A DNA stretch of 64,000 bases from Pararhodobacter zhoushanensis (GTDB lineage: Bacteria; Pseudomonadota; Alphaproteobacteria; Rhodobacterales; Rhodobacteraceae): assembly GCF_025949695.1 (NCBI RefSeq), contig NZ_JAPDFL010000001.1:1408001-1472000 (forward strand). Direction: 5' to 3'. Shown here one piece after another: positions 1 through 9,200 of the stretch; the stretch's first letter is position 1; the number at the start of each line of letters is the position of its first letter. The notes beneath the pieces were generated by a model. It was given only the letters and a program-made list of their open reading frames with translations. It was not told the origin of the DNA and ran no database searches. The position numbers and the translations under genes were made by a program.

Positions 1-2
1 GG

Positions 3-593
3 TTCATCGCCACCCGCCCGCCGCACCGCCGCGCGCTGTGGCTGTTCCTGATCACCATTCCGTTCTGGACCAACCTTCTGATCCGCACCTTTGCCATTCA
101 GGAACTGATCCGGGGTACGGGTCTGCTCAACACCGTGCTGATGGGACTGGGCATCGTCAGCGAGCCGGTGCAGATGCTGTACAGCGATTTCGCCATCCTT
201 CTGGGCATGGCCTATGTGTTTCTGCCGCTGATGGTGCTGCCGCTCTATGCCGCGATGGACAAGCTGGATTTCCGGCTGGTCGAGGCAGGCTATGACCTTT
301 ACGCCAGCCGGTTCCGCGTGCTGTGGCACGTGATCCTGCCGCTGGTGAAGCCGGGGTTTGTGGCGGGGTCCATTCTGGTCTTCATCCCCTCGATCGGTGC
401 CTATGTGACCCCGCGCGTGCTGGGGGGCGGGCGCACGATGATGCTGGGCAACCTGATCGGGCTGCAATTCGGGCAGGGGCGCAACTGGCCTTTGGGCGCG
501 GCGCTGTCGATGCTCTTGCTGATCATCGTGATGATCGCGTTGATCGCCTATCTGCGCACTGTCAACCGTGACGACGGAGGCCGCCGTGGCTAA
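3..593 (+). CDS. ABC transporter permease, PotB type (5' end cut off)
   Basis: Inner-membrane permease of a polyamine/opine-type ABC importer. The reading frame is open from the window edge, so the N-terminus lies outside. Four hydrophobic segments are visible (for example around residues RALWLFLITIPFWTNLLI and SILVFIPSIGAYV). The EAA loop that docks the ATPase is recognisable (EAGYDLYASRF followed by LPLVKPG). The stop overlaps the start of the next permease by 8 bases, so the two are translationally coupled. The ATPase gene is presumably upstream, outside the window. The family call is firm; the substrate (spermidine, putrescine or another amine) is inferred from the partner binding protein only. 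Confidence 0.85.
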   Translation, partial: FIATRPPHRRALWLFLITIPFWTNLLIRTFAIQELIRGTGLLNTVLMGLGIVSEPVQMLYSDFAILLGMAYVFLPLMVLPLYAAMDKLDFRLVEAGYDLYASRFRVLWHVILPLVKPGFVAGSILVFIPSIGAYVTPRVLGGGRTMMLGNLIGLQFGQGRNWPLGAALSMLLLIIVMIALIAYLRTVNRDDGGRRG

Positions 594-1386
594 ATCCTTT
601 TCCGTCCGCCGCCTGCCCGGTTTCGGCGCCATCGCCTTGGCAACCTTCGTGATGCTCTACCTGCCGATCGTGGTGCTGGTGGTGTTCTCGTTCAACGCGG
701 GTTCGTCGCAATCGCAGTGGGAGGGGTTCTCGCTGCAATGGTACGCGGCGGCCTTTGCCAATGAGCAGGTGCAAGAGGTCTCGATCCGCTCGCTCTGGCT
801 GGCCGCTGTGGCTGCCGGAGTGGCCACGGCACTGGCGGTGCCTGCGGCACTGGGCACCACGCGGGTCAGCCGCTTTCCCGGCCAGACGATGATCTATGCG
901 CTGATCAACCAGCCGCTGATGGTGCCCGAGATCGTCACCGGCATCGCGCTGCTGATCGTCGTGGCGTGGCTCAAGGTGCACACAGGCTATACCGGCATGG
1001 GGTATCTGGTGCTGGCGCATACCGCGTTTTGCATTCCCTTCGCCTATCTGCCCATCCGGGCGCGGCTTGAGACACTGGATGCGACGCTGGAATCCGCTGC
1101 CTCGGATCTTTACGCGTCGCCGTGGCAAGCGTTTCGCTATATCACGCTGCCCCTGCTGGTGCCGGGGATCGCGGCGGGGTTCATGCTGAGCTTCGTGATC
1201 TCGCTCGATACCGTGGTGATCACCGAGTTTGTAAAATCGGCGGGACAGGATACGCTGCCGACCTACATGCTGGGCCAACTACGGCGCATCATCACGCCCG
1301 AGATGAACGCCATTGCCACGCTGTTTCTGGCGCTGTCGCTGCTCTTTGTGACGGCGTTCTTCCTGATCACCCGCAAGCGCGGGTGA
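586..1386 (+). CDS. ABC transporter permease, PotC type
   Basis: Second inner-membrane permease of the same importer, 266 residues. The frame is open from GTG 568, but GTG 586 has a GGAGG five bases ahead and gives a sensible N-terminus (MAKSFSVRRLPGF), so it is preferred. About six membrane segments are visible. The EAA loop is clear (ESAASDLYASPWQAFRYITLP). Length and order permease-permease-binding protein match the pot layout. The gene overlaps the upstream permease and is followed after 42 bases by the binding protein, so all belong to one operon. Confidence 0.88.
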   Translation: MAKSFSVRRLPGFGAIALATFVMLYLPIVVLVVFSFNAGSSQSQWEGFSLQWYAAAFANEQVQEVSIRSLWLAAVAAGVATALAVPAALGTTRVSRFPGQTMIYALINQPLMVPEIVTGIALLIVVAWLKVHTGYTGMGYLVLAHTAFCIPFAYLPIRARLETLDATLESAASDLYASPWQAFRYITLPLLVPGIAAGFMLSFVISLDTVVITEFVKSAGQDTLPTYMLGQLRRIITPEMNAIATLFLALSLLFVTAFFLITRKRG

Positions 1387-1428
1387 TCCAACAAACCGCT
1401 ATAAAAACCAACCAACCGGGAGTTACCA

Positions 1429-2460
1429 ATGAACAAGACACTCGTATCGGCACTGGCGCTGATCGTGGCATCGGCCTCGACCGCATCGGCGGATGGTGTG
1501 CTCAACATCTATAACTGGGGCAACTACACCAGCCCCGAACTGATCGAACAATTCACCGCCGACACCGGCATTGAAGTCACCATCACCGATTTTGACAGCA
1601 ACGAAACCGCACTGGCCCGTGTGCGTCAGGGCGGCCACGGCTTTGATATCGTCGTGCCGACGCACAGCTATGTGCAGGCGTGGATTTCCGAGGGGCTGCT
1701 GGTGCCGCTCGACCCCGAGATCGTCACCGACCGGGGCAATATCGCGCCGCAATGGGTCGATGTCGATTTCGACCCGGGCCGCGAATACACCGTTCCGTGG
1801 CAGTGGGGCACGACCGGCATCGCGGTGAACACCTCGGTCTATACCGGCGATATCAACAGCGCGGACATCATCTTCAACCCGCCCGAGGAACTGGTCGGTC
1901 GGATCAACGTGATCCCCGAGATGTCGGACGTGCTGGCCATCGCCGTCTATGCTGTCGGCGGTGACGATGTGTGCACCACCAACATGGACACCTGGCGCGC
2001 GGTGCGCGACATGCTGGAAGCGGCCAAGCCCAGCTGGCTGTCGCTGGATTACGGCACGATCGACAACTACACCGCCGGCGACATTCTGGCCGGTGTCTAC
2101 TGGAACGGCGCGACGATGCGCGCGCGCCTTCAGAACGCCGATGTTGCCTATGGCTATCCGGCGACTGGCTATCCCGTCTGGATGGACAACGCCGCCGTTC
2201 TGGCCGATGCGCAGAACACCGAAAACGCGATGATCTTCATCAATTACATCCTGCAGCCGGAAAATGCGGCGATGCTGTCGAACTTTGCCCGCTACGGTAA
2301 TGGTGTGACCGGGTCCGAAGAATTCATGGACGCCGACATGCGCGACGCGCCCGAGATCGTGATCCCCGAAGCGCTGGTTTCGGCAGGTCATTTCAACGTC
2401 CCCTGCTCGCAAGAGATCCAGGACGTGCGCACCCAGATCTGGACCGAACTGCTGCAATAA
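1429..2460 (+). CDS. Periplasmic polyamine-type binding protein (PotD/PotF family)
   Basis: Extracellular solute-binding protein of the importer, 343 residues. It has a signal peptide (MNKTLVSALALIVASAS...ASA, cleavage near residue 21) followed by the LNIYNWGNYTSPELIEQF opening typical of PotD/PotF. Further family signatures are ETALARVRQGGHGFDIVVPT and the late VWMDNAAVLADAQN stretch. The start has a GGGAG eight bases upstream. A terminator follows, closing the operon. Polyamine or a related amine is the likely ligand by family; the specific ligand cannot be read from the sequence. Confidence 0.87.
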   Translation: MNKTLVSALALIVASASTASADGVLNIYNWGNYTSPELIEQFTADTGIEVTITDFDSNETALARVRQGGHGFDIVVPTHSYVQAWISEGLLVPLDPEIVTDRGNIAPQWVDVDFDPGREYTVPWQWGTTGIAVNTSVYTGDINSADIIFNPPEELVGRINVIPEMSDVLAIAVYAVGGDDVCTTNMDTWRAVRDMLEAAKPSWLSLDYGTIDNYTAGDILAGVYWNGATMRARLQNADVAYGYPATGYPVWMDNAAVLADAQNTENAMIFINYILQPENAAMLSNFARYGNGVTGSEEFMDADMRDAPEIVIPEALVSAGHFNVPCSQEIQDVRTQIWTELLQ

Positions 2461-2481
2461 ACAGCGGGGTTTGTGACTGCG

Positions 2482-2510
2482 AAAGGGGGCCGGTTGGCCC
2501 CCTTTCTTGT
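2482..2510. terminator. Bidirectional intrinsic terminator between the binding protein gene and mobA
   Basis: Perfect 10-bp stem AAAGGGGGCC / GGCCCCCTTT with a GGTT loop, T-rich on the + side and A-rich on the left, sitting between two convergent genes. It can serve both. Confidence 0.8.
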
Positions 2511-2512
2511 GC

Positions 2513-4420
2513 TCAGTTGGCGCTGCGCAGGATGCCCGCAAAGAACGCGGACAGGCCCGCGAAATCGTCCAGCGGCAGGATATGGGCGACATGCTGGTCG
2601 GGGCGCATCACCACCAGACAGCCGGTCTGACGGTTGATGCCGCGCATCGCGAAGATATCCTGATCGCTGCTGTGGTCGGCGCAGAACACCTTCTCATAAT
2701 CGGTCAGCGCATAGATCCCGGTCGCGGGCCGCACCAGCGCTGGCATCGACCCGAACGCCAGTTCTCGGAAGCCTTGCTGGAAGACGGCGCGCAGGTCGAT
2801 GACCGAGTCCAGATCCGCGCCTTGGGGCGTGTGCCGCAGGACGGGCGAAGCCGGGTCGCTGTCCAGATACCGGCACAACGCAGCGATGGCACCGCCCTCA
2901 GCGCCGGTATCCGCAGCCCCGGCAAAGGCGAACAGCCGCCAGCGCGCGTCGGCATCGACGCAATGGCCCAGATGCATCGGCTTGGCATCCGCCAGCCGGA
3001 TCACCGGGGCCGAGTGGAAGCGCATGCCGATGTCGAACCCGGTCGCCAGATCCTGCCGTGCGTCTGCCGACGTGAGGGCGGAAGGCGCGTACTCAACCGT
3101 CAGCCCGCAGGTGAAGGGCAGGTTGTTGACGAACTCGCGCGCCACTTTGGGCAGGCCCGCTGTTTTCTCGGTTTCGGTCTTTTCCCCCACCACGCGCGAC
3201 CATTTGTGGTCAAAGTCCACCAGCCCCTTGGCCGCCGCCAGCCGCTCGGACGAGTAGCTGTGCAAGAGCGACGCCTCGGACCGCCCGGTCAGCACCGAGA
3301 TCAGCTTCCAGCCCAGATTGAACGTATCGCCCATCGACACGTTCATGCCTTGCCCGGCCTTGGGGCTGTGGGTGTGGCAGGCGTCGCCCGCCAGCATCAC
3401 GCGGGGCGCGCGGGTGGCGATCTGGTCGTGGGGCACGTCGTCGAACTTGTCGGTCAGGCGGTGGCCGACCTCATAGATCGACCACCAGACGGTTTCCTTT
3501 ACGTCCAGCTGGTAAGGCGCAAAAATGCGCTGCGCCTTGTCGATGATGGTGTTCTCATCCATCCTGCGATCCGCGACGCGCTCATCTTCGCCCAGCCGGT
3601 CCAGTTCGACATAAAGTCGCACCAGATGCCCGCCCTCGCGTGGCAGCACCATCAGCGTGCACTCGGCCTGCGAGCGCACAAAGGCCTTCATCCGCCAGTC
3701 GGGGAAATCGGTCACCGCCAGCATGTCGATCACGCCCCAGGCGTGGTGCGCCGCGTCGCCATGCAGCGCGCCGCCGATGGCGCGGCGCACGTTCGAGCGC
3801 GCGCCGTCGCAGCCCACAACGTAGTTGGCGCGCACGGTTTCGGTCTGACCGTCTCGCCCCGGGGCGGTGTGCTCCAGCGTGACGGTGACGGGGTACTCGG
3901 TCGCGTCGGGGTCGATGGTCAGATCGGCGACCTTGAGGCCATAGTCAGGCACCAGTCGGGTCGGCGCGTTCTTCATGACATCGAGGAACATGTCATGCAC
4001 CCGCGCCTGATTGAGCAGGACGTGGGGCATTTCCGAGATCCCCTCGGGCACGTCCTGAACCTGCCCGACGCGGGTGATGCCGCCGTCGCTGCCGGGGGTC
4101 CAGAAGGTTGCCTCGTTGATCCAGACCGACTCGCGCTTGACCTTCTCGGCAAAGCCAAAGGCCTGAAACATCTCCATCGAGCGCACGTTGATGCCATCCG
4201 CCTGACCCTTTTCCATCGGCCCGGCCTTCGGCTCGACGATCATGGTGCGGATCGACGGCACGCCAGCCAGTTGCGCCGCAAGGCACAGACCCGCGGGACC
4301 ACAGCCCGCGATCAGCACATCCACCGTCTTGGGCAGCCCGTTCGTGCGGTCATGGGCGCCGGGCGCGGCGGCGCGGATATCGGGATCGCCGGGGCGGAAT
4401 CCGTTGAGATGGAACTGCAT
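2513..4420 (-). CDS. mobA: 3-hydroxybenzoate 4-monooxygenase (MobA-like flavoprotein)
   Basis: Cytoplasmic FAD/NADPH monooxygenase expected to turn 3-hydroxybenzoate into protocatechuate. It has 635 residues, the length of the phenol-hydroxylase-like class with a C-terminal thioredoxin-fold domain. Visible motifs: dinucleotide fold GCGPAG at 39-44, the VVGCDGARSNVRR (DG) motif, and LAGDACHTHSPKAGQG around residue 345. The N-terminus MQFHLNGFRPGDPDI resembles known MobA proteins. The frame opens further upstream, but ATG 4420 has a GAGGGAGAG ahead and fits the family. It is divergent from a MarR regulator, the arrangement known for mobA/mobR. Its product feeds the ligABC genes at 43-45 kb. A phenol 2-monooxygenase role is the main alternative. 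Confidence 0.82.
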   Translation of the reverse strand: MQFHLNGFRPGDPDIRAAAPGAHDRTNGLPKTVDVLIAGCGPAGLCLAAQLAGVPSIRTMIVEPKAGPMEKGQADGINVRSMEMFQAFGFAEKVKRESVWINEATFWTPGSDGGITRVGQVQDVPEGISEMPHVLLNQARVHDMFLDVMKNAPTRLVPDYGLKVADLTIDPDATEYPVTVTLEHTAPGRDGQTETVRANYVVGCDGARSNVRRAIGGALHGDAAHHAWGVIDMLAVTDFPDWRMKAFVRSQAECTLMVLPREGGHLVRLYVELDRLGEDERVADRRMDENTIIDKAQRIFAPYQLDVKETVWWSIYEVGHRLTDKFDDVPHDQIATRAPRVMLAGDACHTHSPKAGQGMNVSMGDTFNLGWKLISVLTGRSEASLLHSYSSERLAAAKGLVDFDHKWSRVVGEKTETEKTAGLPKVAREFVNNLPFTCGLTVEYAPSALTSADARQDLATGFDIGMRFHSAPVIRLADAKPMHLGHCVDADARWRLFAFAGAADTGAEGGAIAALCRYLDSDPASPVLRHTPQGADLDSVIDLRAVFQQGFRELAFGSMPALVRPATGIYALTDYEKVFCADHSSDQDIFAMRGINRQTGCLVVMRPDQHVAHILPLDDFAGLSAFFAGILRSAN

Positions 4421-4472
4421 GCACTCTCTCCCTCTGGTCGTCTGGGCACCGCAACGGGCGCTGGTTGCCGAG

Positions 4473-4527
4473 ATAGTTGCTATACTTATCATTTTGGGTC
4501 AATGAAAAAGATATGTATGCTTTCTAT
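4473..4527. promoter_or_regulatory. mobA/marR divergent control region with imperfect inverted repeat
   Basis: This AT-rich patch lies in the 168-base gap between the two divergent genes. Its arms ATAGTTGCTATAC (4473-4485) and GTATGCTTTCTAT (4515-4527) pair at 8 of 13 positions. The inner ATAG-TTG-CTAT is itself a small palindrome. A MarR-type operator is expected here, but the match is modest and no spacing rule was tested. Confidence 0.35.
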
Positions 4528-4588
4528 TTCCACCAAGACCCTGTAAAACAGGCCTTACCCAAGGCCGCACGCAGCGCAGGAGAGCCGG

Positions 4589-5011
4589 ATGGAAGCCTAT
4601 GACATGGCCGGGCACCTGATTCGCCGGCTTCACCAGATCTCGACTCAGGTGTTCATGGCCCGCGCGCGTGACGCCGGATTCGACCTGACGCCGGTGCAAT
4701 TTGCCGCGATGGATGCGATCCGCGTGAACCCCGATATTGATCAGGCCGGGGTGGCGGCGCTGATCGCCTATGACCGCGCGACGATCGGCGGGGTGATCGA
4801 CCGGCTGGTGACCAAGGGCTATGTCGCGCGCAGCGTCAGTGCGCGCGACCGCCGCGCGCGCGAGGTGCGACTGACCGACGAAGGCGAGGCGCTGTTCACG
4901 GCGCTCTTGCCGGTGGTGCGGGATCTGCAGGGCGATATTCTCGCGCGGCTGAGCGAGGACGAGCGCGCGACTTTCATGGCGCTGGCGCGTAAATCCATCA
5001 CCGAGGTCTGA
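4589..5011 (+). CDS. mobR: MarR-family regulator, probable mobA repressor
   Basis: Winged-helix regulator of 140 residues, the usual MarR length. The DNA-binding core reads DQAGVAALIAYDRATIGGVIDRLVTKGYVAR, followed by the wing SARDRRAREVRLTDEG. The start follows an AGGAG. It is divergent from mobA with 168 bases between, and known mobA loci have a MarR-type regulator (MobR) responding to 3-hydroxybenzoate. Its effector here is inferred from that context. It converges on the next LysR gene with only 6 bases between stops. Confidence 0.75.
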   Translation: MEAYDMAGHLIRRLHQISTQVFMARARDAGFDLTPVQFAAMDAIRVNPDIDQAGVAALIAYDRATIGGVIDRLVTKGYVARSVSARDRRAREVRLTDEGEALFTALLPVVRDLQGDILARLSEDERATFMALARKSITEV

Positions 5012-5017
5012 GATGCC

Positions 5018-5926
5018 TCACGCCGCCTGCGCGTGACGGCGCAGGGCGTCGAGCAAAAGCTCTGCCGAGGGCGGCAGCAGGCCCCGGCGGCGGCGATAGA
5101 TCTTGAACCCGCGCCGCCAGTCCAGCCCGGGGACCTGCAGCGCGCAGACCTGCCCGCGCTCGACATCCGCGCGCAGGATCGGCTCGGGCATCCAGCACAC
5201 CAGATCGCCGGACAGCATTGCCGCCCTGAGCACGGGGACCGAACGCGACTGCAGCACCGGCGCGCGCGGCTCAAGCCGCTGCGCGTGGAACCGGCGCAGC
5301 CATTCGCGCGTCACAGGCGTCGGTTGTGGCGGCATCGCCCAGTCCAGCGTCGCGGCCTCGGCCAGCGTTATCGGGCGACCGGCAGCGGGGTGGCCCGCGC
5401 GGATATAGGGGTGCACGAGGTCGTGGAAGGTCTCATCCGTCGCCAGCCGCACGTCATCGTCCAGTGTCGGATCAGGCAGCACAGCCAGATCGACCAGCCC
5501 GGTTTTCAACCCGTCGAGCAGGCGGTCTTCCAGCTCTTCGACCACGACAAACGCGACCTCGGGGTGGCTGGCGCGCAGCTCGGTGATGGCGCTGACCAAG
5601 AGCCCGCTGGCGACTGATCCAACGCCACCGATCCGCACCACCCCGCGCCCCGCGCCGCGCATCTGCCGGATCAGGATTTCGGCCTGACTGGCCTCGGACA
5701 CCAGCACTTCTGCATAAGGCAACAGCGCCGCGCCATAGGGCGTCAGATCGACGCCGCGCGTCGTGCGCTCGAACAGGGGCGCATCCAGCGCGGCCTCAAG
5801 CCGGGTCAGCGCACGGGTCACGGCGGGCTGCGCCATGTTCAGCGCGCGCGCGGCACGGCCGATGCTGCGGGCCTGCGCGCAGGCCAGAACGATGCGGGCG
5901 GAACGGACATCTAAAGTCATATCCAT
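5018..5926 (-). CDS. LysR-family regulator next to mdlC
   Basis: Transcription factor of about 302 residues with an N-terminal HTH (ARSIGRAARALNMAQPAVTRALTRLEAALDAPLFER) and a LysR effector domain (VVRIGGVGSVASG...). It is divergent from mdlC, so control of the mdlC/mdlD unit is likely. The start is uncertain: ATG at 5926 or 5920 fits the usual distance to the HTH, ATG 5950 is possible, and none has a good ribosome site. An inverted repeat covers these start codons, which would allow autoregulation. Confidence 0.8.
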   Translation of the reverse strand: MDMTLDVRSARIVLACAQARSIGRAARALNMAQPAVTRALTRLEAALDAPLFERTTRGVDLTPYGAALLPYAEVLVSEASQAEILIRQMRGAGRGVVRIGGVGSVASGLLVSAITELRASHPEVAFVVVEELEDRLLDGLKTGLVDLAVLPDPTLDDDVRLATDETFHDLVHPYIRAGHPAAGRPITLAEAATLDWAMPPQPTPVTREWLRRFHAQRLEPRAPVLQSRSVPVLRAAMLSGDLVCWMPEPILRADVERGQVCALQVPGLDWRRGFKIYRRRRGLLPPSAELLLDALRRHAQAA

Positions 5927-5939
5927 AGGGTATGACTTT
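5913..5939. promoter_or_regulatory. Inverted repeat at the LysR/mdlC divergent promoter
   Basis: Perfect 9-bp arms AAAGTCATA and TATGACTTT separated by 9 bases. The site covers the probable start codons of the LysR gene and lies about 90 bases upstream of the mdlC start, where a LysR protein would be expected to bind. The role is inferred. Confidence 0.5.
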
Positions 5940-6027
5940 TGAACAAACATGGCAATTCTGCGCAGGGGGCGAATCGTGCAAGACTTGGGCTCCCACGGCG
6001 GGAGGGCCGCTCGGGTGGAGGAATGAC

Positions 6028-7667
6028 ATGAATGAACAGATGCGCCCGGCTCCAGTCGGCGTGAAAGCCGGTCGCCAGACCGTCGCGCAGGCCGTGTTCG
6101 ACCTGCTGCGCGCGCATGGGATGACGAAGATCTTTGGCAATCCTGGCTCGACCGAACTGCCGATGTTCGTCAACTTGCCCAGCGATTTCAGCTATGTGCT
6201 GGGATTGCAGGAATCCGTGGCCGTGGCGATGGCTGACGCGCATGCGCAGATCACCGATAACGCCAGCTTTGTGAACCTGCACTCGGCGGCGGGGTTGGGC
6301 CATGCCATGGGCAACCTCTATACCGCGATGAAGAACCGCACGCCGCTGATCGTGACGACGGGGCAGCAGACCCGCGCGCTGCTGCCGGGCGATCCGTTTC
6401 TGGGCAACGAGAACCCGGTCGACATGCCCAAGCCCTGCGTGAAATGGGCGATCGAACCGGCGCGGGCGGCGGATGTGCCACGCGCTTTGGAGCGGGCCTA
6501 CTGGATGGCGATGCAGCCGCCGCGCGGGCCGGTGCTGGTCTCGGTGCCGCTGGACGACTGGGACGAACAGGCCGCGCCGGTCGAGCCGCGCGCAGTGTCG
6601 CTGCGGTTGGGCGGCGATCCGGTGGCGCTGGATCAGATCGCGCAGGGGCTGGAGGCGGCGGCGCAGGTCGCGCTCGTCGTCGGTCCCGGCGTTGACCGCG
6701 ATGGCGCGTGGGATGCCGTGGTCGCGCTGGCCGAGCAACTGGCCGCGCCTGTCTGGGTCAGCCCGATGTCGCCGCGCTGCTCGTTCCCCGAGACGCACCC
6801 CAATTTCGCCGGCTTTCTGCCCGCCAAACAACCCGCGCTGTCGGATTGTCTGGCCGGGGCGGATGCTGTTCTGGTGCTAGGCGCACCGGTCTTCACCTAT
6901 CACTTCGCTGGCCCGCTCGAGCATGTCCGCCCCGGCACCGCACTTTACCACATCACCGATGACGCGCAGCAGGCGGCGGGGGCGGCGATGGGCATGTCGG
7001 TCCTCGCCGACTGCCGCCTTGCCGCCGAGGTGCTGGTCTCCAAACTGACACCACGTCCCCGCCCGACCCGCGCGTTTCGCGATGTTCCGGGGTGGCGCGG
7101 CCCGACACGATCACCAATGAATGGTTCATGCAGGTGCTCTCGGATCTGCGCGATCCCGACAGCATCGTGGTCGAGGAAGCCCCCAGCGCGCGCGGCGCGT
7201 TGCACGATTATTTCCCCATCGACCGGCCCGGCGGCTTCTTCGCCACGGCCTCGGGCGGCTTGGGCTATGGACTGCCCGCCGCCGTGGGGGCCGCGCTGAC
7301 CGGGCAGGACCGCCCGGTGGTGGCGATCATGGGCGACGGGTCGAGCCTGTATTCGATTCAGGCGCTGTGGTCGGCGGCGGAATACGACGCGGATGTCTGC
7401 TTTTTGATCCTGAACAACGGCGGCTACGCGGCCCTCAAGGGCATTGCCGAACAGACGCAGGCGCAGGCGATTGCCGGGGTCGAGATCGGGCATCTGGATT
7501 TCGTCGCCATCGCACAGGCACAGGGCGTGCCCGCGCTGCGCTGCGCCGATCCGGGCGCGCTGCCCGCCGCCATCAAGGACGTGCTGGCGCGCAAAGGGCC
7601 GCGCCTGCTGGAAGTCATGATCGGGCAAACGCCCGAACCTTCAACAGATCAACGGGAGGAAACACCG
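6028..7667 (+). CDS. mdlC: Benzoylformate decarboxylase (ThDP enzyme), frameshifted as read
   Basis: Decarboxylates arylglyoxylates to aldehydes using thiamine diphosphate. Start ATG 6028 follows GGAGG by six bases. The order is the usual N (PYR), middle and C (PP) domains. Active-site residues of benzoylformate decarboxylase are visible: Glu62 in LQESVAV, His85 in NLHSAAG, His292 in FTYH. The ThDP motif GDGSSLYSIQALW...LNN is in the C domain. The frame shifts once, at GGGG 7089-7092: one added G joins FRDVPG to ARPDTITNEW and restores a full-length enzyme. After the shift no stop occurs before the aldehyde dehydrogenase start at 7668, so it is either fused to the next gene or carries a second indel that would give a TGA at 7669. 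Confidence 0.8.
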
Positions 7668-9146
7668 ATGAACGTGATGAACAACCCCACCGCATCGCGC
7701 GGGGCAGGCGGGCTCAAGTCGCCCGAGAAATTCTTTATCAACGGCCAGTGGGTCGATCCGCTGTCCAAGTCGATGATCGAGGTCGTCTCGCCGATGACCG
7801 AAGAGGTCATCCTGCGCTACCCCGAGGCCGGCACCGCCGACATGGACCGCGCCGTCAATGCCGCGCGCCATGCGTTTGACGAGGGCCCCTGGCCGCGCCT
7901 GTCGCCTAGTGAGCGCGCGCGCTATCTGCGCAAGATCGCCCGCAACATCGAGGACCGTCTGGACGATATCGTCGAGGCCTGGGTCGCACAGGTCGGTGTG
8001 CCGGTGATGCTGGCCAAGAAACTGGCGCCGCAGAACGCGCAGCTGTTCGACTATTATGCCGATGTGATCGAAAGCTATCCCTTCGTCGACGCCCGCAAGC
8101 GCGCCGATGGCGGCACCACGCGCGTCGTGCAGGAGCCGGTCGGCGTTTGTGCCGCGATCTCGCCGTGGAACGCGCCGATGGTGCTGCTGACCTACAAGAT
8201 CGCCGCCGGGCTGGCGGCGGGCTGCACCTTTGTCGCCAAACCCTCGCCCGAGACCCCGCTCGAGGCCTATATCATGGCCGAATGCATCGAAAAGGCCGGG
8301 CTGCCGGCGGGCGTGTTCAACCTCGTCCCCGCCGGGCGCGAGAGCGGCGATTACCTGATCCGCCGTCCGCAGGTCGACAAGGTGGCTTTCACCGGCTCGA
8401 CCGCCGCGGGCAAGCATATCGCCGGCGTCTGTGCCGAGCGTCTGGCGCGGGTGTCGCTGGAGCTGGGCGGCAAATCCGCCGCTGTGCTGTTGCCGGACGC
8501 CGATTTCAGCAAGGCGATGATGCCCTTGATGATGTACTCGATGCCGATCTCGGGGCAGGTCTGCTTCTCGCTGACGCGCATTCTGGTGCCCGAGGCGCGC
8601 AAGCAGGAATTCCTCGATATGTTCGTGCCTGCGGTGCAGAGCATCAAGCTGGGCGATCCGGCGGATCCGTCCACCCAGATGGGCCCGCTGACCATGGATC
8701 GCCAGCGCGAGCGGGTTGAGGGCTATATCCGCGCGGGCCTCGATGGCGGCGCACGGCTGATGTGCGGCGGCGGGCGTCCGGCGGGGCGTGACAAGGGGTA
8801 TTTCATCGAGCCCACCGTGTTCGCCGACGTGACCCCCGGCATGAAGATTTTCCAGGAGGAAATCTTTGGCCCGGTCGTCTCGGTCATCGGCTACCGCGAT
8901 GAGGAAGACGCGGCGCGCAAGGCCAATGACTCGGTCTATGGTCTGGCCGGGGCGGTCTTCTCGCAGGACCCCGAGCGCGCCTATTCCTTTGCCCGCCGCG
9001 TGCAGGCCGGGAACATGAGCGTCAACAGCATGATCGTGGATATCACCATGCCGTTCGGCGGGTTCAAGCAGTCCGGCATGGGCCGCGAAGGCGGGCTTGA
9101 GGGGCTGGGCAACTATCTGGAAACCAAGTCCATCCACATGGGCTGA
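7668..9146 (+). CDS. mdlD: NAD(P)-dependent aldehyde dehydrogenase, likely aryl aldehyde (MdlD role)
   Basis: Oxidises an aldehyde to the acid; 492 residues, normal for the superfamily. Visible motifs: the ISPWNAPMVLL cofactor region, FTGSTAAGKHI, the general base region LELGGKSA, and the nucleophile Cys299 in SGQVCFSL. The C-terminus has EIFGPVVSVI and PFGGFKQSGMGREGG. The start at 7668 has GGGAGGAAAC upstream. Its frame is continuous with the mdlC C-terminal domain. Pairing with benzoylformate decarboxylase makes benzaldehyde or hydroxybenzaldehyde the likely substrate; the sequence alone would also fit a betaine-aldehyde-type enzyme. Confidence 0.8.
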   Translation: MNVMNNPTASRGAGGLKSPEKFFINGQWVDPLSKSMIEVVSPMTEEVILRYPEAGTADMDRAVNAARHAFDEGPWPRLSPSERARYLRKIARNIEDRLDDIVEAWVAQVGVPVMLAKKLAPQNAQLFDYYADVIESYPFVDARKRADGGTTRVVQEPVGVCAAISPWNAPMVLLTYKIAAGLAAGCTFVAKPSPETPLEAYIMAECIEKAGLPAGVFNLVPAGRESGDYLIRRPQVDKVAFTGSTAAGKHIAGVCAERLARVSLELGGKSAAVLLPDADFSKAMMPLMMYSMPISGQVCFSLTRILVPEARKQEFLDMFVPAVQSIKLGDPADPSTQMGPLTMDRQRERVEGYIRAGLDGGARLMCGGGRPAGRDKGYFIEPTVFADVTPGMKIFQEEIFGPVVSVIGYRDEEDAARKANDSVYGLAGAVFSQDPERAYSFARRVQAGNMSVNSMIVDITMPFGGFKQSGMGREGGLEGLGNYLETKSIHMG

Positions 9147-9170
9147 CGCGTGTCTGGGTAGAGACATCAG

Positions 9171-9200
9171 GGGCCCGGGGGAAACCTCGGGCCCTTTTTG
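9171..9200 (+). terminator. Intrinsic terminator after mdlD
   Basis: GGGCCCGGGG pairs with CCTCGGGCCC (9 of 10) and is followed by TTTTTG, 24 bases after the mdlD stop. Confidence 0.8.

Noticed and set aside
2507..4546. Long + strand open frame (679 codons) opposite mobA
   Set aside because: It has no ribosome site or family motif and is Gln/Arg/His-rich, as expected for the complement of a high-GC gene. MobA on the other strand has clear motifs.
7092..7667. GTG 7092 as the start of a separate gene for the MdlC C-terminal domain fused to MdlD
   Set aside because: No ribosome site, and the break falls between ThDP domains of one enzyme. One added base restores a full decarboxylase, so a frameshift is simpler.
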